58,450 nt of DNA, from NCBI GenBank assembly GCA_964577275.1, contig CAZNYR010000010.1, positions 1-58,450 of the forward strand. Direction: 5' to 3'. This DNA comes from UBA2561 sp964577275 (lineage in GTDB: Bacteria; Bacteroidota; Bacteroidia; Cytophagales; Thermoflexibacteraceae). Within the stretch, counting starts at the first letter, position 1. Each line of letters starts with the position of its first letter. Made by a program: the position numbers and the translations under genes. Shown here one piece after another: positions 52,860 to 58,450 of this stretch. The notes beneath the pieces are model-generated. The model was not told the origin of the DNA, did no database searches, and worked only from the letters and a program-made list of their open reading frames with translations.

Positions 52860-53402
52860 TTAATCCAAATTTCCGAGTTCTTTTAGATAGACATGAAGTC
52901 GTTTCATGGGTTTGGCAATCGCCACCCTCCCCGAACGCACAAAACTTAAAATGCCGTGCGGTTCGAGTTCATCAAAAAGCGCACGAGTTTCGTGTTCGTG
53001 TCCTGTTTTTTCGATGATAGTATAATCAGGTTCGATACGTAAAATTCGGGCAAAATTTTTCCGAATGATTTTTTCAATCGTATCGCCATTTGCGAATGCC
53101 GAAGTAGGCATTTTATAGAGCGCAATCTCCTGATAGACAATCTGTTCGTCTTCGTAATAAAATACTTTGAGGACTTCGATTTGTTTTTCGATTTGTCCTC
53201 GTAATTTTTCGATGCGGTCAGGCTCAAGCTGAATGACAATCGTGAAACGAAAAACGCCACGAATCTCTGATTCTGAAACCGTTAGGCTATCGACATTGAT
53301 TTTTCGCCGCGTAAAAATAATGGTAATTCGGTTCAGAAGTCCAATTTTATCTTCGGTAAAAACCGAAATGGTATATTGTTTTTTTAAGGTTTGCTCCGTC
53401 AT
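52860..53402 (-). CDS. ilvN: Acetolactate synthase small (regulatory) subunit
   Basis: A 180-residue regulatory subunit for the synthase encoded upstream; it raises activity and gives valine feedback control. The N-terminal ACT domain (about 9-85) has YTISVFTEDKIGLLNRIT and INVDSLTVSESE. The C-terminal domain (about 95-175) has EIALYKMP and the closing GILSFVRSGRVAIAKP. Length is typical of the long-type small subunit (IlvH/IlvN). It is read from ilvB across a 129-base gap on the same strand. Confidence 0.94.
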   Translation of the reverse strand: MTEQTLKKQYTISVFTEDKIGLLNRITIIFTRRKINVDSLTVSESEIRGVFRFTIVIQLEPDRIEKLRGQIEKQIEVLKVFYYEDEQIVYQEIALYKMPTSAFANGDTIEKIIRKNFARILRIEPDYTIIEKTGHEHETRALFDELEPHGILSFVRSGRVAIAKPMKRLHVYLKELGNLD

Positions 53403-53531
53403 GTTTTGTCAGTATTGAGTTATTGAGTTATCAAATATTTAGATAGATTCAAAATCCATCAATACAAGATATGACTCTCAATTACATTTTTTAAGAAAAA
53501 TTATACAATTTATTAAATCAAAAATACTAAA

Positions 53532-55274
53532 TTATTCTAACCGAATATCGCTTACGCTTGCGCCAGAAGGAATCATGGGAAATACATTTTCTTCCTTCTC
53601 TACGATAATTTCGAGGAGGAAAGATTGGTCAGCTTCTAACATTTTGGTTAAGCCTTCGGATAAATTTTCTCGTTCGGTAACTCGCAGAGCATCAATATTA
53701 TACGAATCAGCCAGTTTGACAAAATCGGGACATTTCATGTCCGTAAACGAATATCTGCCCTCAAAAAATAGTTCTTGCCACTGTCGCACCATTCCCAAGA
53801 AATAATTATTCAGAATCAGAATTTTAACAGGAATATTATCTTGCATAATTGTTCCTAATTCTTGCAAAGTCATCTGAAAACCTCCATCGCCGATAACGGC
53901 AACTACCTGACGGTCAGGCTGTCCGACTTTTGCGCCGATAGCGGCAGGCAAGGCAAATCCCATCGTTCCCAAGCCGCCCGAAGTTACGTTGCTTTCGGTT
54001 TGTGCATATTTGTAATATCGGTTCGTAACCATCTGATGCTGACCGACATCCGTAACGATAATGGCTTTGCCTTCGGTTTTATCAGAAAGCATTTTAATAA
54101 CTTCCGCCATTTTGATTTTTTCGGTATTGGGCGCAAGGTCTTTGATGCGGACTTTTTCGGTTTCTTGTTTATCACATTGGGCAAATTCGGCAAACCATTC
54201 TGGATAGCTTTTTGCCTGAATTTCAGGGAGTAAGGCTTCGAGAGCTTCTTTGGCATCGCCAATAATTGGCACATCGGCAAAGACATTTTTATTGATTTCG
54301 GATGGGTCAATTTCAATATGAATGACTTTTGCTTGTTTGCCATAAGTGGTTACATCGCCAGTTACTCGGTCATCAAATCGCATTCCGACTGCAATCAATA
54401 AATCTGCTTCATTGGTTTTGATATTCGGACCGTAATTTCCGTGCATTCCCAAATAGCCGACATAATTCGGATGTTCGGTAGAAAATGCAGAAAGCCCCAT
54501 TAAGGTACTCGCAACAGGAAGTCCTGATTTTTCGATAAATTGTTGAAAAATATCTTGCGCTCCCGAAATCAAAATGCCGTGTCCCGCTAAGACCAAAGGT
54601 TTTTTGGCGGCATTAATTAATTGGGCAGCAGCGGATATTTTTTCGGGCAATAAGGCTCGTTTAGGCAAATAACTTCGGATTCTTCGGCACTTATGATACT
54701 CAAAATCAAAGGTTTCAAACTGTGCATTTTTGGTAATATCAATCAAAACGGGACCGGGTCGCCCACTTTCGGCGATATAAAAGGCTTTGGCAATCGCTTG
54801 GGGTATCTCTTCGGCACTCGTTACTTGATAATTCCATTTGGTAATGGGCATCGAAATCCCGACCACATCAGTTTCCTGAAAGGCATCCGTTCCCAAAAGA
54901 TGCTTGGTAACCTGTCCCGTAATGCAAACCAACGGCGTGGAATCAATCATGGCATCAGCAATTCCCGTAATCAAATTAGTTGCGCCCGGACCCGAAGTGG
55001 CAAAACAAACGCCCGCTTTTCGGAGTACGCGCGCATATCCTTGTGCCGCATGAACCGCACCCTGTTCGTGTCGAGTGAGGTAATGTTTGACCTGCTCGGA
55101 ATAGTCAAAAAGTGCATCATAAATTGGCATAATTGCGCCGCCCGGATAGCCAAAAATGCTCTCTACGCCCTCTGCCAATAACGATAAAATTACGGCTTCA
55201 GAGCCTGTAATCCCTTTTTTTGAGGAAATGATTTCTTTCTCAATTTCCAAAAATGGTTGTTCTAATATTGTCAT
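53532..55274 (-). CDS. ilvB: Acetolactate synthase large (catalytic) subunit
   Basis: A 580-residue thiamine-diphosphate enzyme that condenses two pyruvates (or pyruvate and 2-oxobutyrate) as the first common step to valine, leucine and isoleucine. GITGSEAVILSLLAEGVESIFGYPGG opens the fold; the catalytic Glu is in TRHEQGAVHAAQGYAR (about residue 64). The FAD-binding-like middle domain and the ThDP motif IGDGGFQMTLQEL with NN at about 493-494 are present. Full length. ilvN follows; ilvD and ilvC are not in the window. Confidence 0.96.
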   Translation of the reverse strand: MTILEQPFLEIEKEIISSKKGITGSEAVILSLLAEGVESIFGYPGGAIMPIYDALFDYSEQVKHYLTRHEQGAVHAAQGYARVLRKAGVCFATSGPGATNLITGIADAMIDSTPLVCITGQVTKHLLGTDAFQETDVVGISMPITKWNYQVTSAEEIPQAIAKAFYIAESGRPGPVLIDITKNAQFETFDFEYHKCRRIRSYLPKRALLPEKISAAAQLINAAKKPLVLAGHGILISGAQDIFQQFIEKSGLPVASTLMGLSAFSTEHPNYVGYLGMHGNYGPNIKTNEADLLIAVGMRFDDRVTGDVTTYGKQAKVIHIEIDPSEINKNVFADVPIIGDAKEALEALLPEIQAKSYPEWFAEFAQCDKQETEKVRIKDLAPNTEKIKMAEVIKMLSDKTEGKAIIVTDVGQHQMVTNRYYKYAQTESNVTSGGLGTMGFALPAAIGAKVGQPDRQVVAVIGDGGFQMTLQELGTIMQDNIPVKILILNNYFLGMVRQWQELFFEGRYSFTDMKCPDFVKLADSYNIDALRVTERENLSEGLTKMLEADQSFLLEIIVEKEENVFPMIPSGASVSDIRLE

Positions 55275-55352
55275 TTATTTCCGTGTTTAGTCAGTCCTTA
55301 AACTATTTTTAGTGAGCGCAATATGTTTTTATCGTGTGTTTATTTTTTTGTG

Positions 55353-55958
55353 TTATTTTGATTTGGTTGATGTAACAATATAATGCAAAACGCCCAGTAA
55401 TTCGGGTAAATTTGCGATAGAATATTGATTACTGTCCATGATTATGCTTTGATTTTCTAACTTTAAAAATTTCCACTCAAAACCATTTGTTGATGCGCCG
55501 AAAATTTCTCTAATGTGTTGTATATTAGACTTTTGATTAAAAAAATAAGCCCCCAAAACCTGCGCCGAAACCTGAATAATTCCTTTTTCCAAATCATGTT
55601 TTTCGGCTTCTGTAATACAAAACACAGGTGCAGTAACAAAAGTACGTATCAGACTTTTGGATAAAATAAAATCACATTCACCATTTAAGCCTTTTTCCTT
55701 ATCAATATTGAGTTGCTCACCCGAATAAACCGAAAAATTGTAATTATTTAATTCACTTAGTTCAATTAAAAGTGGATTTACTAATCGTTCAGAGCGGGAT
55801 TTTTCACTTTTGATGCCCAACTTTTGACCTTTTCTTAGTGTATTCATCAACCAGTCGGATGGTTCGGTGGGCTGAAAATTGGGGAAAATATCAGCCCCTT
55901 CAAATCGAATCCCAAAATCGGTTTCTAATTGCTCTTTGGTAAAATCTCCGTATGCCAT
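55353..55958 (-). CDS. PD-(D/E)XK-like array protein A (type 1)
   Basis: A 201-residue protein, last copy of the tandem array. The start is the ATG at 55958 (MAYGDFTKEQ), 7 bases after the preceding copy's stop; an earlier ATG in frame lies within that copy. Conserved blocks: SEKSRSERLVNP (about 48-59), SGEQLN (about 73-78), GLNGECDFIL (about 84-93), FCITEAEKHDLEKG (about 106-119), then QVSAQVLG and FGASTNGFEW. The order Glu - Asp (ECDF) - Glu-x-Glu-Lys followed by a Gln helix fits a restriction-endonuclease-like fold, though the lysine is one position later than in the usual E-x-K. With copy C it forms type 1 (ILSKSLIR, FGASTNG). Function unknown. Confidence 0.8.
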   Translation of the reverse strand: MAYGDFTKEQLETDFGIRFEGADIFPNFQPTEPSDWLMNTLRKGQKLGIKSEKSRSERLVNPLLIELSELNNYNFSVYSGEQLNIDKEKGLNGECDFILSKSLIRTFVTAPVFCITEAEKHDLEKGIIQVSAQVLGAYFFNQKSNIQHIREIFGASTNGFEWKFLKLENQSIIMDSNQYSIANLPELLGVLHYIVTSTKSK

Positions 55959-55965
55959 AATGGTA

Positions 55966-56568
55966 TTATTTTGATTTGGTTGATGTAACAATATAATGCA
56001 AAACGCCTAATAATTCAGGTAATTTATGCCATGAATATAATTTTGTGTCAAATGTAATTTCTTGATTTTCAAGTATTAAAAATTTCCATTCTGTTCCTGT
56101 TGTCGCACACCCATAAACTTTAGAAATTTGTTCTCCTTCCTGCTCATTTAAATATTTTGCGCCAATCATTTGGGCAGATACTTGGTAAATTCCTTTATCT
56201 AAATCATTTTTTTCAGCTTCCACAATACAAAAAATTGGCGCAGTAATAAACTCTTTAATTGGATTCCATGAGAGTACAAAATCACATTCTCCGTTCAGGC
56301 CTAAATCTTTATTTACGTTGAGTTGTTCGCCCGAATAAATTGTAAATTGAAACTGATTTTTTCGAGCTAACTCAGTCATAATTGGAGATACAATTCGTTC
56401 AGAACGTGCTTTTTCTGTACGATAACCTAATTTTTCGGCTTCATTTAATTCTTCTATTAATCGTTTTGAAGGATTGATAGATGGCGTATTTTGAAACAAA
56501 TTTTGTCCATTAAATTTTATTCCAAACTCAGCAATTAATTTTTCTTTGGTAAAATCTCCGTATGCCAT
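55966..56568 (-). CDS. PD-(D/E)XK-like array protein B (type 2)
   Basis: A 200-residue paralogue. It is the most divergent at the N-terminus after MAYGDFTKEK (LIAEFGIKFNGQ, where others have LETDFGIRF). It keeps TEKARSERIVSP, SGEQLN, GLNGECDFVLS, FCIVEAEKNDLDKG and QVSAQMIG, and the type 2 features SWNPIK and YGCATTG. The C-terminus LPELLGVLHYIVTSTKSK is identical to copies A and C. The preserved ends with a diverged middle suggest end homogenisation by recombination. Confidence 0.8.
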   Translation of the reverse strand: MAYGDFTKEKLIAEFGIKFNGQNLFQNTPSINPSKRLIEELNEAEKLGYRTEKARSERIVSPIMTELARKNQFQFTIYSGEQLNVNKDLGLNGECDFVLSWNPIKEFITAPIFCIVEAEKNDLDKGIYQVSAQMIGAKYLNEQEGEQISKVYGCATTGTEWKFLILENQEITFDTKLYSWHKLPELLGVLHYIVTSTKSK

Positions 56569-56575
56569 AATGGTA

Positions 56576-57175
56576 TTATTTTGATTTGGTTGATGTAACA
56601 ATATAATGCAAAACGCCTAATAATTCGGGTAATTCTGAAATTGAGTAAGATTCTGTATCTATTGTAATGGTCATATTTTCTAATTTCAAAAATGCCCATT
56701 CATACCCATTTGTTGATGCGCCGAAAATCGTATTAATTTGATTATCATAATGTTGATTAAAAAAATAGCTCCCTAAAACTTGTGCGGAAACCTGAATCAA
56801 TCCTCTTTCCAAATCGTGTTTTTCGGCTTCAGTAATACAAAAGATAGGTGCGGTTATGAATCTGCGTATCAGGCTTTTAGACAAAATAAAATCACATTCA
56901 CCGTTTAATCCTTTCCCTTTATCGACATTCAACTGCTCGCCCGAATAAATGCTTAATTCAAAATTATTAATTTGGGCTAATTCCGTTAAAATTGGATTTA
57001 CCAATCGTTCAGAACGAGCTTTCTCGCTCCGAACCCCTAATTTCCGACCTAATTGGATGGTGTTGAGCAACCACTCCGAAGGCGCAATTTCTGCATAAGG
57101 AAATAATCGGTTGCCTTCAAACCGAATCCCAAAATCGGTTTCTAATTGCTCTTTGGTAAAATCTCCGTATGCCAT
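56576..57175 (-). CDS. PD-(D/E)XK-like array protein C (type 1)
   Basis: A 199-residue paralogue, closest to copy A: both have ILSKSLIR, EAEKHDLE-G, QVLG-YFFNQ and FGASTNG-EW. It keeps all blocks expected for the nuclease-like core (SEKARSERLVNP, SGEQLN, GLNGECDF, EAEK). Its N-terminal region after residue 20 (EGNRLFPYAEIAPSEWLL) differs from the other copies. A type 2 gene (B) separates it from A, so the order is not a simple recent duplication. Confidence 0.8.
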   Translation of the reverse strand: MAYGDFTKEQLETDFGIRFEGNRLFPYAEIAPSEWLLNTIQLGRKLGVRSEKARSERLVNPILTELAQINNFELSIYSGEQLNVDKGKGLNGECDFILSKSLIRRFITAPIFCITEAEKHDLERGLIQVSAQVLGSYFFNQHYDNQINTIFGASTNGYEWAFLKLENMTITIDTESYSISELPELLGVLHYIVTSTKSK

Positions 57176-57182
57176 AATGGTA

Positions 57183-57788
57183 TTATTTTGATTTGGTTGA
57201 TGTAACAATATAATGCAAAATACCGAGTAATTCGGATAAATCTCCTAATGAATATAACATCGAATCAGTTGTAATCACCTGATATTCTAATTTCAAAAAC
57301 TTCCACTCAAATCCATTCGTGGCACAGCCATAAATCGTACTAATATTCTGATTATCATGTTGTTGATTAAAAATATACGCCCCTAACATTTGGGCTGAAA
57401 CTTGATTGATTCCTTTATCAATATCGTTTTTTTCGGCTTCTGTCAGGCAAAAAATCGGAACTGTTAGAGTATTTCTATTCAGACTCCAAGAAAAAATAAA
57501 ATCACATTCACCATTTAAACCTTTTTCCTTATCAATATTGAGTTGCTCACCCGAATAAATCGTAAAACGATGCTCGTTTAATTCTGCTATTTCCATCAAA
57601 ATAGGAGATACAACCCGTTCAGAACGAGATTTTTCCGAACGCACACCTGCAACCCGCATCATTCGTAAGTTCTTTTTGAGCCACTCCGAAGGTTCAATCG
57701 GTTGGATTTCGGGAAATAAATAATCCGCATCAAACCGAATCCCAAAATCGGTTTCTAATTGCTCTTTGGTGAAATCTCCGTATGCCAT
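57183..57788 (-). CDS. PD-(D/E)XK-like array protein D (type 2)
   Basis: A 201-residue paralogue. The first 38 residues (to EPSEWLK) are identical to copy E, but the rest differs. Blocks: SEKSRSERVVSP, SGEQLN, GLNGECDFIFSWS, FCLTEAEKNDIDKG, QVSAQMLG, YGCATNGFEW. It therefore joins a type 2 core with the FEWKFLKLE segment shared with type 1 copy A, a mosaic pattern. The C-terminus is LSELLGILHYIVTSTKSK. Confidence 0.8.
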   Translation of the reverse strand: MAYGDFTKEQLETDFGIRFDADYLFPEIQPIEPSEWLKKNLRMMRVAGVRSEKSRSERVVSPILMEIAELNEHRFTIYSGEQLNIDKEKGLNGECDFIFSWSLNRNTLTVPIFCLTEAEKNDIDKGINQVSAQMLGAYIFNQQHDNQNISTIYGCATNGFEWKFLKLEYQVITTDSMLYSLGDLSELLGILHYIVTSTKSK

Positions 57789-57795
57789 AATGGTA

Positions 57796-58398
57796 TTATT
57801 TTGATTTGGTTGATGTAACAATATAATGCAAAATACCGAGTAATTCAGCCAAATTAGTCATAAAATATAATTTTTTATCAAACGTAATTTTGGTATTGGT
57901 TAATTTCAGGAATCGCCATTGTGTGGCTGTTGTCGTACAACCATAAATGATTTCAGAGGGTTGATTTTTTTGCTCATTAAAATATTTTGCCCCTATCATT
58001 TGGGCGGATGCCTGAATAATTCCCTTATCCAAATCATTTTTTTCGGCTTCGGTCAAGCAAAAAATAGGCGCAGTAACATAATCTATGATTCGACTCCACG
58101 AAAAAATAAAGTCGCATTCGCCATTCAGCCCTCTACTTTTGTCGGTGTTAAGCTGTTCGCCTGAATAAATCGTAATTTCATAGTTGTTTAACTCTGCCAG
58201 TTCGGTCAAAATAGGCGTTACCAGTCGTTCAGAACGTGCTTTTTCACTCCGAAAACCTTGTTTTTGCCCTTTTTCAATAGCACTTTTGAGCCACTCCGAA
58301 GGTTCAATCGGTTGGATTTCGGGAAATAAATAATCCGCATCAAACCGAATCCCAAAATCGGTTTCTAATTGCTCTTTGGTGAAATCTCCGTATGCCAT
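57796..58398 (-). CDS. PD-(D/E)XK-like array protein E (type 2)
   Basis: A 200-residue paralogue, the first complete copy in transcription order. Its N-terminal 38 residues equal those of copy D. Core blocks SEKARSERLVTP, SGEQLN, GLNGECDFIFSWS, FCLTEAEKNDLDKG, QASAQMIG are kept; the segment after it (YGCTTTATQWRFLKL) is the most divergent of the five. The C-terminus is LAELLGILHYIVTSTKSK. The ATG at 58398 follows the stop of the next copy by 7 bases. Confidence 0.8.
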   Translation of the reverse strand: MAYGDFTKEQLETDFGIRFDADYLFPEIQPIEPSEWLKSAIEKGQKQGFRSEKARSERLVTPILTELAELNNYEITIYSGEQLNTDKSRGLNGECDFIFSWSRIIDYVTAPIFCLTEAEKNDLDKGIIQASAQMIGAKYFNEQKNQPSEIIYGCTTTATQWRFLKLTNTKITFDKKLYFMTNLAELLGILHYIVTSTKSK

Positions 58399-58405
58399 AA
58401 TGGTA

Positions 58406-58450
58406 TTATTTTGATTTGGTTGATGTAACAATATAATGCAAAACGCCTAA
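58406..58450 (-). CDS. PD-(D/E)XK-like array protein F, C-terminal end only
   Basis: The last 14 codons and stop of a further copy (LGVLHYIVTSTKSK) are present; the rest lies beyond the window. It shows that the array continues and that the promoter of the array is not in view. Confidence 0.85.
   Translation of the reverse strand, partial: LGVLHYIVTSTKSK

Larger units (their letters stand above)
55353..58450 (-). repeat. Tandem array of at least six paralogous genes with near-identical junctions
   Basis: Units of 607-613 bases repeat head to tail, five complete and one cut by the window end. Stops fall at 55353, 55966, 56576, 57183, 57796 and 58406; each next ATG lies 7 bases further on. 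The junction, the last ~40 bases of one gene plus spacer AATGGTA plus the first ~55 bases of the next, is almost invariant, while the centres differ by many substitutions and small in-frame length changes. Confidence 0.95.

Noticed and set aside
55353..58450. CRISPR-like regularity of the junction repeats
   Set aside because: The repeats are about 100 bases long at roughly 610-base intervals and lie inside gene ends; this is a gene array, not a CRISPR.
1..58450. tRNA, rRNA, transposase, integrase or prophage genes
   Set aside because: I looked for these on both strands and saw no convincing example; short structured RNAs could still be missed without a covariance search.

Overview
The window looks like a chromosomal segment of a Bacteroidota bacterium, most likely of the Cytophagales/Flavobacteriia type. 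The evidence is: secreted enzymes with C-terminal type IX secretion (Por) sorting domains, a TonB-dependent receptor followed by a DUF4249 lipoprotein, a DNA polymerase III alpha subunit with a fused N-terminal proofreading exonuclease, TAnnTTTG-type -7 promoter boxes, and a general lack of Shine-Dalgarno sequences. Ten Ns at 46294-46303 show that this is a scaffold made of at least two contigs. I found no rRNA, tRNA, CRISPR array, transposase or prophage gene.

Layout. 1-12.4 kb: start of a secreted GH13 amylase, dnaE, a NamZ-type muramidase, a CvfB-like RNA-binding protein, prmC, a Crp/Fnr regulator, a periplasmic thioredoxin, an FkbM methyltransferase and phoH. 12.5-16.9 kb: three tandem secreted coiled-coil/SPOR paralogues, a secreted helical protein with a buried hydrophobic segment, and gmhA. 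16.9-23.4 kb: recO, pcm, a secreted vWA protein, GDP-fucose synthase, and a large membrane protein that reads as a double-Cache sensor fused to a pentameric ligand-gated ion channel. 23.6-31.4 kb: a GT-C-like membrane protein, a lipoprotein GH13 amylase, two identical tandem Uma2 nuclease genes and a multidomain GH18 chitinase with a T9SS signal. 31.5-39.1 kb: a minus-strand run of secreted unknown protein, TonB receptor, DUF4249, macroglobulin-like protein and small (p)ppGpp-hydrolase-like HD protein. 39.3-47.8 kb: CoA transferase, T9SS subtilase, SusA-like neopullulanase, TPR protein, then the Fe-S carrier pair Mrp/ApbC and NfuA-like. 47.9-55.3 kb: an ECF sigma factor translationally coupled to a dual-membrane-spanning anti-sigma factor, several small unknown genes, and ilvB-ilvN. 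55.35-58.45 kb (window end): at least six tandem copies of a small PD-(D/E)XK-like gene with near-identical ends and diverged centres.

How the genes fit together. Much is housekeeping (replication, recombination, release-factor methylation, Fe-S assembly, branched-chain amino acids, heptose and fucose for surface glycans). Overlaid on this is polysaccharide and protein degradation at the cell surface (three GH13 enzymes, GH18, subtilase) exported by Sec/T9SS, and envelope sensing (Cache-channel fusion, sigma/anti-sigma pair, TonB receptor with an STN domain).

The two most unusual items are the Cache-pLGIC fusion (21191-23389) and the tandem nuclease-like array (55353-58450). A third theme is at least four families of short perfect palindromes scattered between genes, mostly at convergent 3' ends.
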